Of a DNA stretch of 37,098 nt, positions 26,464 through 35,704 are shown in pieces. The notes below the pieces were generated by a model. The model worked only from the letters and a program-made list of their open reading frames with translations, did not search any database and was not told where the DNA came from. This DNA is from a bacterium (lineage in GTDB: Bacteria > UBP15 > UBA6099 > DSWB01), in NCBI GenBank assembly GCA_020061125.1, contig JAGUYV010000047.1, forward strand, positions 1-37,098. The letters run 5' to 3'. Position numbers and translations under genes: made by a program. Position 1 is the stretch's first letter; every line of letters starts with the position of its first letter.

Positions 26464-26483
26464 TCATCCTCGGGATGCGTCAG

Positions 26484-26506
26484 GCGCCGTCAAGGCCTCG
26501 CGGCGC
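26484..26506. terminator. Possible hairpin between convergent purF and histidine kinase genes
   Basis: GCGCCG ... CGGCGC inverted repeat with 11-nt loop; weak T-tract. Confidence 0.25.
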
Positions 26507-26557
26507 AATATTCAATTTTCATTCGAATACAAAGTACCGGGGCGTCCCAGTCCGTGT

Positions 26558-29500
26558 TCACGCGGGACCGTTCAGAACTTCGCGCACTTTTTCCAGCAGG
26601 CCGGTGACGGAAAACGGCTTGGGCAGGAAATGGATGCCGTCATCAAGCACGCCGTGATGCACTATCGAGTTTTCCGTGTAACCTGATATGAACAAGACCT
26701 TGAGGCCGGGGCAGAGATTCTTGAGGCGCTCTGCGAGTTCCGGGCCTTTCATGTCGGGCATGACCACATCGGTGACAAGCAGGCTGACGGCGCCGGCATG
26801 GCGTTCGCACGCCAGGAGCGCGTCCTGCGCGTTTTCCGCGACGATAACCGTGTAACCCGCATCCGTGAGCACGCGTTGCATCAGCCCGCGCACGATGGAT
26901 TCATCCTCGGCAACGAGCACGGTTTCAGACCCGCCGCTGGATGCGGTGCTTCCCTTGTGCGCGGGGGTGGCCGCTGCCCCGGTTTCCGCGCGCGGCAGGT
27001 GTATCTTGAAGGATGTTCCCTTGCCCGGCTCGCTGTATACCCAGATATGGCCGCCGCTCTGTTTTACGATGCCGTGCACCGTGGACAGGCCAAGCCCGGT
27101 TCCCTGGCCAAGCGCTTTGGTCGTGAAGAACGGATCGAAGATGCGATCCATAATCCCGGGATCCATGCCGCAGCCCGTGTCGGTCACGCACAGCATCGCA
27201 TATTCGCCGGGAGTGAACTCCGGATGCCTGGCCGCGTAGTCCTGGTCCAAGGTGGCGTTGGCCGTCTCGATGATCAGTTTGCCGCCTTCGGGCATGGCGT
27301 CCCGCGCATTGATGGCCAGGTTCATGATGACCTGTTCCAACTGGTGCGGATCCAAGAGCGTGGTCCACAAATCCGGCGCGAGATAGGTTTCCAGCAGAAT
27401 GTTTTCGCTGAAAAGCCTTTGAATCATTTTTTCGATGCCGCGCACCACAGTGTTTACGCTGATGATTTCCGGGGTGAGCACCTGCTTGCGGCTGAACGCG
27501 AGCAGGTGTTTGGTGAGTTCCGCGGAGCGCTGTCCGGCCTGGAGGATTTGCTCGATGTCCGAGCGCAGGGGATCGTCCGGCCGCAGTTGCATGAGAACGA
27601 ATTCCGCATAATTGATGATCACCGTGAGCATGTTGTTGAAGTCGTGCGCGATGCCCCCGGCCAGGCGGCCCACGGCGTCCATTTTCTGCGCCTGCCGGAA
27701 TTCGGACTCGATGCGATCCCGATCCTCGCGCGCCTCCCGCATGCGCTCTCCGGTCTCGATGCCGTGAAGCGCGAACGCGATGTCTCCGGACACTTCCTCG
27801 AAGAGGGCTTTTTCTTCTTCGTCAATTCCTACATCCTGCGGCACGGAGACCATGAGATATCCGAAGATTCTCTGCTCGTGCCTGATTAAAATGCACATGG
27901 CTTCGCGGGGATCGCTGTCACGGGCCACGGCGCAATCGCCGCACTCCGCGGCCCTGTCCCGGATGTGGCAGATGCCGCGCGCGTCCCGCGCTTTGCTCAT
28001 GCACGACGGGGGGCGGCCCGCGCCAAAATCGCCGATGAGGTCCGACACGATCCCGTTGCTCATGCCGCAATGCGCATGCGCGCACGGGCTGCCGTCTTCA
28101 TTCGTCAAAATGATCAGCGCGCTGTCGTAGCCCCGGTGCTCCACCAATAGGGCGCAGGTTTCGTGAATCAGGCGTCCGGGATCCTTTTCGCGCACGATGA
28201 GCTGGTTTACATCCCGTATGGCGCGCAGCACCTGGTTGAGGTGTGCGATGCGTTCCTGGGACCGCCGCCGCTCCGTGACATCCATGGACAGAATGAACAG
28301 GCCCTCTGGCACGGGCTGCACGGACAGCTCGAACCACGCTTTGCCGCCGTCCGGATACACAAATTCGGTTGAGAGAAACTCCGGCTCGCGGGTTCCCATG
28401 CACCTCTTGAGCGAAGCGAACATGACCGTGTTCTCAATGCCGGGGTACAAGTCGAGCATGGAAAGGCCGAGCAACTCCTCGCGCGCGCGCCGGCCCTGCG
28501 CGGCCGCGGTTTCGTTGATGTACAGGTACCGCCAGTCGAACCCCAGGATCTGGCAGCCTTCCATCATGCTGTCCAGCGCGCCGTGATAGCGTTCTTCGGA
28601 TTCGCGCAATTCGTCCATGGATGCGAGCCGTTCGCGGAAATGGCTCAAGGACTGGTGTCGTAAGGCCATGCCCACGCCGCCCGCGGCGCCGGTGATCAGC
28701 GCGGCCATGAGCACGGTGAGTATCCACAGCTTCTGGTTCGCCTGCTCATAGACTTCGGACGCGCTGATTCTGGAGATCAGAATCCAGGGCGAATCCGGAA
28801 CATGCCGAATGGCCGCAACCACGGGCATGCCGTGATAATCTCTGCCGGACACAATGCCTTCTCGACCATGAACGGCCTGCACGGAAAGCCGGTCGGCTTC
28901 CGAAAATGACACGCGCATATTAAGCGCCGCATTCTTTTTGTATCGCAAATTATTGAGGAACAATGCGGAATCGCCGTCGCGGCGCACCAGCGTGGTTTCC
29001 GCGGTGCGGCTCGGCGTGGGCCAGCGGTCCAGCAACGGATACAGATGCTGTTCGGGGTCCACGCGCATGGACAGCACGGCGATAGCCCGCTCGGGATTTT
29101 CAGGATCCGCAACCGGCACGAGCACGGCAAGATAAATGCGGCCGTCGTGCGGGTCCCGGTAAAAATCCCGGAACATGATTTTGCCCGTGCCGCCGGTAAA
29201 CCTGACCTGGCTCAAGCATGCGGGATCCTGCGGCTCGGCGCCGGCCGGGGACGACAGTAGATCCTCGCCCCGAATGTCGTAAAGGCATACGCGGAGATAG
29301 CCGTATGCGGCGCGCAGCTTGTCGAGCCACACGGACAGTCTGCGCTTGACCTCCGGGTTTGCCGGGTCATCAAGGTGCTGTTTGACCAATGACGAAAAAT
29401 TTTCATTCCGGTGAAACAGCGATGCGTCTCCCAGGCGCTCCCTGCGCCACTGGGCCAGTTCTCCGGCCTTGAGGTGCGCGACCGCCATTAGCTCGTGCTC

Positions 29501-30286
29501 AATTTTTTCCCTGTATTGTGCTCTATAGCTTCTGCTGTAAAGGAAGCCGGCCGTCACGATGCCTATCGCGGCGATGATGAAAATCGCCACCAGCGTGCGC
29601 GCGGTTCGTTGCCCGTAGTCGCCGGATTCATCCGGGGGCCAGGCCTGCCAGCCCTTGTAGTAGGCAAGCGCCGCGCCCAGGCACAGAAACGCCGCCACCG
29701 TGGTCAGCGCCGGAGGGATGAATGCGCCGCCGTACAGCAGCGGCGCGCCAATCAGATAGGCCAGGACAAAAACCGAGTTCGCCGCGGCCACAACGCACGC
29801 AAGCGCAAACGATATTCGGATCCGCAATGGATTCAAATTGTGCGCGGACACCAGATACGCGATGCCCGAAAGCACGAAAAAAAATGCAGTTATTGGGGAC
29901 ATGTGGCCCAGTGGCGCGCCATTCATCATGCTTTCGGGCGCCAGTCCGATTCGCTCTGCGTCCAGATAAATGCCCAGACTGGAGAGCATGAGCAGGACCA
30001 TGGCGGCGACCATCCCGGCGCATACCAGAATCGTGGCCGCAATCCGGGATCTGCCGCGGCCGTCCAGTCCCGAGCGCAGCAGACCCGCCGCGCCATACAG
30101 CAAAAAGATGAGCGCCGTGCTCGGCGCCATGGGGATCAGTCCGGGACCCGCGGCCGCAAGCAGGTCAACGCCTGTCAGCCATGCCGCCAGTCCCGCGATC
30201 CCCAACGCGCATGGCAAGGCTATCACGAGCATCAGAACAGGGCGCAAAGGCACGCGCTTGACTTCAGAACTATCGTCCATCGGCAA
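26558..30286 (-). CDS. Hybrid sensor histidine kinase (TM region, extracytoplasmic sensor, PAS, GAF, HisKA/HATPase, C-terminal receiver)
   Basis: 1242 aa; VGRLAGGIAHDFNNMLTVI (H box), NLAINARDAMPEGG (N box), VTDTGCGMD, GQGTGLGLSTVHGIV (G boxes), ETVLVAEDESIVRGLMQRVL...LLVTDVVMPDMKGPEL (REC). Confidence 0.95.
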   Translation of the reverse strand: MPMDDSSEVKRVPLRPVLMLVIALPCALGIAGLAAWLTGVDLLAAAGPGLIPMAPSTALIFLLYGAAGLLRSGLDGRGRSRIAATILVCAGMVAAMVLLMLSSLGIYLDAERIGLAPESMMNGAPLGHMSPITAFFFVLSGIAYLVSAHNLNPLRIRISFALACVVAAANSVFVLAYLIGAPLLYGGAFIPPALTTVAAFLCLGAALAYYKGWQAWPPDESGDYGQRTARTLVAIFIIAAIGIVTAGFLYSRSYRAQYREKIEHELMAVAHLKAGELAQWRRERLGDASLFHRNENFSSLVKQHLDDPANPEVKRRLSVWLDKLRAAYGYLRVCLYDIRGEDLLSSPAGAEPQDPACLSQVRFTGGTGKIMFRDFYRDPHDGRIYLAVLVPVADPENPERAIAVLSMRVDPEQHLYPLLDRWPTPSRTAETTLVRRDGDSALFLNNLRYKKNAALNMRVSFSEADRLSVQAVHGREGIVSGRDYHGMPVVAAIRHVPDSPWILISRISASEVYEQANQKLWILTVLMAALITGAAGGVGMALRHQSLSHFRERLASMDELRESEERYHGALDSMMEGCQILGFDWRYLYINETAAAQGRRAREELLGLSMLDLYPGIENTVMFASLKRCMGTREPEFLSTEFVYPDGGKAWFELSVQPVPEGLFILSMDVTERRRSQERIAHLNQVLRAIRDVNQLIVREKDPGRLIHETCALLVEHRGYDSALIILTNEDGSPCAHAHCGMSNGIVSDLIGDFGAGRPPSCMSKARDARGICHIRDRAAECGDCAVARDSDPREAMCILIRHEQRIFGYLMVSVPQDVGIDEEEKALFEEVSGDIAFALHGIETGERMREAREDRDRIESEFRQAQKMDAVGRLAGGIAHDFNNMLTVIINYAEFVLMQLRPDDPLRSDIEQILQAGQRSAELTKHLLAFSRKQVLTPEIISVNTVVRGIEKMIQRLFSENILLETYLAPDLWTTLLDPHQLEQVIMNLAINARDAMPEGGKLIIETANATLDQDYAARHPEFTPGEYAMLCVTDTGCGMDPGIMDRIFDPFFTTKALGQGTGLGLSTVHGIVKQSGGHIWVYSEPGKGTSFKIHLPRAETGAAATPAHKGSTASSGGSETVLVAEDESIVRGLMQRVLTDAGYTVIVAENAQDALLACERHAGAVSLLVTDVVMPDMKGPELAERLKNLCPGLKVLFISGYTENSIVHHGVLDDGIHFLPKPFSVTGLLEKVREVLNGPA

Positions 30287-30475
30287 CTCATTATTGTATT
30301 GAGCAACTTAAGGTATTGTACATTGAAACAACGGAATGATATTACATTAAGAGATTTTTTTTCATGACTCTATCAGGAGCGGTCTTTCCGGTATGTCTTA
30401 TGCGCCGCCGGACCCTTCAACGCCGTTACAAAGGCAGATATTGCCGCGCCGTGCGGTGTGTGGTTTTTCCGGTAG

Positions 30476-30549
30476 TGGGAGATCGCGGACTCGAACCGCG
30501 GACCTCATCCTTATCAGGGATGCGCTCTAACCAGCTGAGCTAATCTCCC
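30476..30549 (-). tRNA. tRNA-Ile (anticodon GAU)
   Basis: GGGAGATTAGCTCAGCTGGTTAGAGCGCATCCCTGATAAGGATGAGGTCCGCGGTTCGAGTCCGCGATCTCCCA; full cloverleaf, GAT in anticodon loop. Confidence 0.95.
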
Positions 30550-30709
30550 GTCGAACGGATAATAGCATAATGCCCGGCCCCTGTTATGTCAACCCGGAAA
30601 ACAGGCCGCGGCGAGACGCGCGTTCCGCCGCGCCGGAGCAGGCCGGGACGCCCCGCGATTTGCGCTTGATATTGCCTCTTTTTGGGATAAAATATACTGG
30701 CGCAACAGA

Positions 30710-30782
30710 GGGCCCGTAGCTCAGCGGTTAGAGCAGTGGACTCATAATCCATTGGTCGTAGGTTCGAATCCTACCGGGCCCA
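30710..30782 (+). tRNA. tRNA with CAU anticodon; probable tRNA-Ile2 (lysidine-type) rather than elongator Met
   Basis: GGGCCCGTAGCTCAGCGGTTAGAGCAGTGGACTCATAATCCATTGGTCGTAGGTTCGAATCCTACCGGGCCCA; resembles E. coli ileX (TTAGAGCAGGCGACTCATAATCGCTTGGTCG). Confidence 0.9.
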
Positions 30783-30818
30783 TGCCCCTCATTGTTCAAT
30801 CACATTGCGGCCGCATGG

Positions 30819-31919
30819 CTATTGCCGTTCCGCGACAAAGGCCACGGCGTGCGGAAGCCTGTGTTCCGACACCTGAAGAAGCTGTCCGGGCGCGGATTCG
30901 AACCCGTAGGCCGCGAACGGGGGAACCATGAGCAGATCGCCCTTTTCCACATCCAGGGCAGGCGGTTGCGCGGGGCGCGCTTCCTCCAGATCGCACAAAA
31001 ACACCCGGCCACGGCCAGCGGTGACGAACAGGGACAGCGCGGTGTTCTGCGCGCCGAACAGGTCCGTGCGCTCACCTGGATTGACGCCATACCACGATAT
31101 GCGGATCGCGCCGCATGTCATGCGCGAGACCTGGCCGCCGCGGATGCGCTGCGGGTGAATCATGATTTCGCCCGCGCCCCTGTTGCCGAAAAGAATCTCG
31201 CGGCGCGACTCGGGCGGCTCGATCTCCAGCAGGCGTTCCTGCGTCCAGTTGCGGGTGAAGGTATCGGGCACGGCCGCGCCCCGGTTCTGGTCGTGCAGGC
31301 GGTTGACCATGTCCGTGGACACGGTGGCGAATTCCTCGAGGGCGCAGCCCATGACCGTGTGCACGGTGCGCAGGCGGTCAATGACGAACACATCGCCGGG
31401 CCGGGCCGGGTGGCGGAACCGCTCGTAGCGCGCATACGGTGCGCCACCTAGCCAGGCGTTGAACGCGTCCGGCTCGTAAGCCTCGTTCCATTCGTCGAGG
31501 CTGCACAGAAACACAAATCCTCCGGGATGCGGTTGCAGGATGTGGAATACTTCAACCTTGTGCGTGATGTGCTCCTGAAAACTGAACCCCTGGCCCGGAT
31601 TTTGGAGGAAGATCGCGTAACCGAGCGGGCTGGCGGCCTTGACCGCGTAGGATTTGTATTTAAAAAGCAACCCGATTTGCTGCTGAAACGAGGCCACGCG
31701 GCGGGCGTCCGGGCCGGGCAGGGGGGCGGCGAACAGCCCTGCCAGCACGGATTTCAGAACCGCTTCGCACCGTTCCGCCATCTCGATGGGCTGGTCCTGC
31801 GTGAGCAACTCGGCCAGAGGGGGCAGGGCGTCCATTCCGAGCGTGGCCGCTTGGTCCAGCGCACCGGCTTTGTGCGGTTCTTTCACCGCCGCTTCCACTA
31901 TGTGCCGCGCATCGTTCAT
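30819..31919 (-). CDS. Cupin-like protein with apparently two cupin domains, function unknown
   Basis: Start chosen at MNDARHIVEA; HKVEVFHILQPHPGGFVFLCSLDEW, PGDVFVIDRLRTVHTVMGCALEEFATVSTDMVNRLHDQN; second half VEKGDLLMVPPFAAYGFE. Confidence 0.6.
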   Translation of the reverse strand: MNDARHIVEAAVKEPHKAGALDQAATLGMDALPPLAELLTQDQPIEMAERCEAVLKSVLAGLFAAPLPGPDARRVASFQQQIGLLFKYKSYAVKAASPLGYAIFLQNPGQGFSFQEHITHKVEVFHILQPHPGGFVFLCSLDEWNEAYEPDAFNAWLGGAPYARYERFRHPARPGDVFVIDRLRTVHTVMGCALEEFATVSTDMVNRLHDQNRGAAVPDTFTRNWTQERLLEIEPPESRREILFGNRGAGEIMIHPQRIRGGQVSRMTCGAIRISWYGVNPGERTDLFGAQNTALSLFVTAGRGRVFLCDLEEARPAQPPALDVEKGDLLMVPPFAAYGFESAPGQLLQVSEHRLPHAVAFVAERQ

Positions 31920-32026
31920 TCCGGCAAAGCCTCCCCGCACATTTTGCATGCACATTATAACGCAAACGGGCCGTGCGCCGCGTTCACTCTTTGATTGCGC
32001 GGTAGCCGCGGGCGCGGGCGCATGCC

Positions 32027-32032
32027 TATAAT
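32027..32032 (+). promoter_or_regulatory. Candidate -10 TATAAT upstream of the AP-superfamily gene
   Basis: TATAAT about 40 nt before ATG 32072. Confidence 0.35.
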
Positions 32033-32071
32033 ATGAAAAACCATTAAGGAACTGCGAGAGGCGATTGCGGC

Positions 32072-33466
32072 ATGGAGCAAAGCGGGGGGCCGGAAAAACT
32101 GCTTGTCATCGGGCTGGACTGCGCGCCCCCGTCGCTGGTGTTCGACGCGTTGCGCGATGAAATGCCGCACCTGTCGGCGCTTATGGACTCGGGCGCGTGG
32201 GGGCCGCTGCGCAGTTGCAGTCCGCCCATCACCGTGCCCGCGTGGGCCGTCATGACCACGGGCAAATGCCCGGGCCGCCTCGGCGTGTACGGGTTCCGCA
32301 ACCGCGTGGATTATTCCTATGAGCGCCTAGCCGTGGCCGACGCCTCGTTTATCCGCGAGGATCGCGTGTGGGACATCCTTTCCCGCCTGGAGCGGAAAGT
32401 CATCGTTCTGGGCGTGCCCCAGACCTATCCCCCGAAATGGGTCAACGGGTCCCTGGTTTCCTGTTTCCTGGCCCCGGACACCAGCGCCAATTACACTTTC
32501 CCCATCCCCCTGAAAACCGAGATCCAGCGCGCCGTGGGCGATTACATCATTGATGTCCGCGATTTTCGGACAAGCGACAAAACGGCCCTGATCGAACAGG
32601 TCAACGCCATGACGGACAAGCGCTTCGAGCTTGCGTGTTACCTGGCGAAAAACAAGCCGTGGGATTTCTTCATGATGGTGGAGATGGGGCCTGACCGCAT
32701 GCATCACGGGCTGTGGAAAAACTGCGATCCCGCGCACCCGCGCCACGACCCTGACAACCCGTTCAAACATGCGTTGCGCGATTACTACCGGAGGCTGGAT
32801 GCGCGCATCGGCGAACTGCTCGACTGCGTGGACCGCGGCAAAACCGCAATCATGGTGGTGTCGGACCACGGGGCCAAAAGCATGATCGGCGGCGTGTGCA
32901 TCAATGAGTGGCTCATGCGCGAGGGCCTTTTGACTCTGAAGCGGGAACCCGCCGGACCGGAGAAATTCGACGAAGGCGCCGTGGACTGGCCGCGCACCAG
33001 AGCGTGGGCCGGAGGCGGGTACTATGCCCGCGTTTTCATCAATGTCCGGGGCCGCGAACCAGAGGGCGTGGTGGCGCAGTCCGAATATGAAGCGTTCCGA
33101 GATGAACTCGCGCGCCGCATCGCCGCAATCCCGGACCACCAGGGCAGGCCCCTGAACACCATCGTGCACAAGCCGCAGGAAGTGTATGCGCAGGCGCGCG
33201 GAGTGCCCCCGGATTTACTCGTGTATTTCGACGATCTGAACTGGCGGTCCGTGGGTTCCGTGGGAACCGGCGCCATCCACACCTTCGACAACGACACCGG
33301 ACCGGACGACGCCAATCACGACTGGGACGGCATTTTCATCGCATCTGGTCCCGGTGTTGCGCCCCTGGGGCAGGGCCGCTTTGACATCATAGATGTGGCC
33401 CCGGCCATGCTCAAGCTACTGGGCGTGGCGCCGCCCGCGGACATGCCGGGAGCAGGCATGCTGTAG
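32072..33466 (+). CDS. Alkaline phosphatase superfamily phosphohydrolase/phosphodiesterase (type I phosphodiesterase-like)
   Basis: KLLVIGLDCAPPSLVFDAL, SCSPPITVPAWAVMTTGKCPGRLGVYGFRNR (Thr nucleophile region), MVVSDHGAKSMIGGVCINEWL. Confidence 0.85.
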   Translation: MEQSGGPEKLLVIGLDCAPPSLVFDALRDEMPHLSALMDSGAWGPLRSCSPPITVPAWAVMTTGKCPGRLGVYGFRNRVDYSYERLAVADASFIREDRVWDILSRLERKVIVLGVPQTYPPKWVNGSLVSCFLAPDTSANYTFPIPLKTEIQRAVGDYIIDVRDFRTSDKTALIEQVNAMTDKRFELACYLAKNKPWDFFMMVEMGPDRMHHGLWKNCDPAHPRHDPDNPFKHALRDYYRRLDARIGELLDCVDRGKTAIMVVSDHGAKSMIGGVCINEWLMREGLLTLKREPAGPEKFDEGAVDWPRTRAWAGGGYYARVFINVRGREPEGVVAQSEYEAFRDELARRIAAIPDHQGRPLNTIVHKPQEVYAQARGVPPDLLVYFDDLNWRSVGSVGTGAIHTFDNDTGPDDANHDWDGIFIASGPGVAPLGQGRFDIIDVAPAMLKLLGVAPPADMPGAGML

Positions 33467-33467
33467 G

Positions 33468-33483
33468 CCGCGCTTTGGCGCGG
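33468..33483 (+). terminator. Possible hairpin after the AP-superfamily gene
   Basis: CCGCGC-TTTG-GCGCGG inverted repeat; downstream TTCGGAAATTT only weakly T-rich. Confidence 0.3.
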
Positions 33484-33554
33484 TTCGGAAATTTGCCTAT
33501 ACTGTCACGCATTGCGCCGGCGGGCCGCACGGTCCGCAGCAAAGGAGAACAGCC

Positions 33555-34172
33555 ATGGAACAGCAGGGGTTCACACTCTGGTTCACGGGCCTGTCGTGCT
33601 CGGGCAAAACCACCATTTCGCAGATCGTGGCCAACGAACTGCGCGCGCGCGGGCTGAAAGTCGAGGTGCTCGACGGCGATGTGGTGCGCACGAATTTGAG
33701 CAAAGGCCTGGGGTTCAGCAAGGAAGACCGGGACATGAATATCCTGCGCGTTGGCTTCGTGTCCAAACTGCTCACGCGCAACGGTGTGGCAACTATCGTG
33801 GCCGCCATCTCGCCCTATCGCCTTATCCGCGATCAGGTCCGCCAGGACATTGGAAACTTCGTGGAAGTTTTCGTGAAATGTCCCATCGAAGTGTGTATTG
33901 ACCGCGATGTCAAAGGCCTTTACAAGAAGGCGCTCGCCGGTGAGATTAAAAACTATACGGGAATAGACGACCCGTATGAGGAACCCACCGCGCCCGAGGT
34001 GGTGGTGGAGACCAATGTCGAGACCCCGCAGCAGAGCGCGGCCATCGTCGTCAAGGCTCTCGAACATCTGCACTACATTGCGCCCCAGGACCGCAGCGTG
34101 ACCAGCGAAGTGTATTCCGTGGAGGAAGAGGCGGCGGTGAAAAAGCGCCTCGAAGATCTGGGATACATCTGA
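33555..34172 (+). CDS. cysC: Adenylylsulfate (APS) kinase with extra C-terminal tail
   Basis: LWFTGLSCSGKTTISQIVANELRARGLKVEVLDGDVVRTNLSKGLGFSKEDRDMNILRVGFV; VFVKCPIEVCIDRDVKGLYKKALAGEIKNYTGIDDPYEEP; tail VYSVEEEAAVKKRLEDLGYI. Confidence 0.95.
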   Translation: MEQQGFTLWFTGLSCSGKTTISQIVANELRARGLKVEVLDGDVVRTNLSKGLGFSKEDRDMNILRVGFVSKLLTRNGVATIVAAISPYRLIRDQVRQDIGNFVEVFVKCPIEVCIDRDVKGLYKKALAGEIKNYTGIDDPYEEPTAPEVVVETNVETPQQSAAIVVKALEHLHYIAPQDRSVTSEVYSVEEEAAVKKRLEDLGYI

Positions 34173-34221
34173 TGTTGATCCGCATGCATGGGGCATGTAC
34201 AATGAATTGCATGAGCAAATA

Positions 34222-34293
34222 GGCCGCGTACCCAAGTGGCTAAGGGGGCGGACTGCAAATCCGCTATCATCGGTTCGATTCCGATCGCGGCCT
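34222..34293 (+). tRNA. tRNA-Cys (anticodon GCA)
   Basis: GGCCGCGTACCCAAGTGGCTAAGGGGGCGGACTGCAAATCCGCTATCATCGGTTCGATTCCGATCGCGGCCT; acceptor stem pairs, GCA anticodon, U discriminator typical of tRNA-Cys. Confidence 0.93.
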
Positions 34294-34309
34294 CTCTTGA
34301 CAGATTTGA

Positions 34310-34315
34310 TATAAT
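34310..34315 (+). promoter_or_regulatory. Candidate -10 TATAAT directly upstream of sulfatase-like lipoprotein gene
   Basis: TATAAT ends 6 nt before ATG 34322. Confidence 0.4.
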
Positions 34316-34321
34316 ATTAGC

Positions 34322-35704
34322 ATGTTGTTAAACCGCATGGCGTCAGTCTTAGTGCCCCTTGTCTGTGCGGCTGTGCTTTGCTGCGCGGGATGCCGGGACG
34401 GCAAGCCGCATCCCAGTCCGCGCACACCGGTTCCTCCCCAGCCCCGGCCCAATATCCTTTTCATCAGCGTGGACGCCCTGCGCGCGGATTACACCGGGCG
34501 CATCGGCGGCAAGCCTTTCACCAGCGCCATGGATGAAGTGTCGGACATGGGCGTGCTGTTCTCCCGCTGCATCTCTTCCACTTCTGTCACCGGGCCGTCA
34601 ATTTCCGCCATGATGACCGGCGGCATGCCCCACCGCATCAATTATCAGTTCAACGCAACGCCTCTGGATCCCCGGCTTTTCACCCTCGCGGAAATCCTGA
34701 ATTTCGCCGGTTACGACACCGCGGGATTTCCGGGCACCTCTCTGCTTTCGTCCGATTACGGGTTCCAGCAGGGATTTGATTTTTTCGACAACGACTTCGA
34801 CCGCAGCGAATACGCCTCGAATTACTGGAAGCCCGGCGAAATCATGACTGCATCCCTGATCCGCTGGATTGACAACCGGAAATCCCGGAAACCGTTCTTC
34901 GTCTGGATTCACTATTTCGATCCCCACGACCCCTACATCGCCCATTACGGAGAGCGCGCGGGCCAGGAATACACTTATGAATTTCTCAATGACTTGTACA
35001 TCAGGCAGGACCCCGGACTTGTCCAGGCCGAGCTTGAGGGGATTCTCGAGTTCTACTCCCAGGAAGTGTTTTACACGGACCGGCAGATCGCCCGCGTGCT
35101 CAAGCATCTCCGGGACAAGAGCCTGCTGGCGAACACGCTGGTCGTAATCACGGCGGACCATGGAGAAGAGTTGTTCCAGCACGACCTGTTTTATGGACAC
35201 GGCCGCTCATTGAACCACGCGGTGCTGCATGTGCCGCTCATCATCATGTTTCCCGGCAAGAAGTATGCCGGAACGCGCGTGGACACCGGGGTGCGCACCA
35301 TTGATATTTTTCCCACCATTCTCGAACAGGCCGGGCAACGCGCTCCCCGGTCTGCGCAGGGCCGGTCTCTCATGCCGTTGATCACGGGCGCCGAACGCGC
35401 GCATCGCCCCGCCTTTTCCACTCGTGAACCTCTGTCCTTTTACAGAAGTGGAAGAGCCGCAGCGCTCACGGAAGCGGAATGGAAATTTATTTATTTTGAA
35501 CAAGAGCCTGAACGCTTGTACAACCTCAAGAAAGACCCCATGGAATTCGAAAATGTCGCCGGTTCCCACCCGGCTGTGGTCAAACGCATGCGCTCCCTGA
35601 CGCTTAAAAACACACTCGAAGACTCCGGTTACATCCCTCCCGTGGAACCGGAATTCGACGGCCGCGATTACCGGATGCTCAAAAGCCTGGGTTATCTCAA
35701 ATAG
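34322..35704 (+). CDS. Sulfatase-like lipoprotein (alkaline phosphatase superfamily)
   Basis: Lipobox LCCAGC after hydrophobic signal; NILFISVDALRADYTG; TSVTGPSISAMMTG (Thr codon 34589-34591); LVVITADHGEELFQHDLFYGHG; C-terminal MLKSLGYLK. Confidence 0.88.
   Translation: MLLNRMASVLVPLVCAAVLCCAGCRDGKPHPSPRTPVPPQPRPNILFISVDALRADYTGRIGGKPFTSAMDEVSDMGVLFSRCISSTSVTGPSISAMMTGGMPHRINYQFNATPLDPRLFTLAEILNFAGYDTAGFPGTSLLSSDYGFQQGFDFFDNDFDRSEYASNYWKPGEIMTASLIRWIDNRKSRKPFFVWIHYFDPHDPYIAHYGERAGQEYTYEFLNDLYIRQDPGLVQAELEGILEFYSQEVFYTDRQIARVLKHLRDKSLLANTLVVITADHGEELFQHDLFYGHGRSLNHAVLHVPLIIMFPGKKYAGTRVDTGVRTIDIFPTILEQAGQRAPRSAQGRSLMPLITGAERAHRPAFSTREPLSFYRSGRAAALTEAEWKFIYFEQEPERLYNLKKDPMEFENVAGSHPAVVKRMRSLTLKNTLEDSGYIPPVEPEFDGRDYRMLKSLGYLK

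Noticed and set aside
34297-34315. TTGACA...TATAAT as a complete sigma70 promoter
   Set aside because: Spacer is only 7 nt; only the -10-like element is retained as a candidate.
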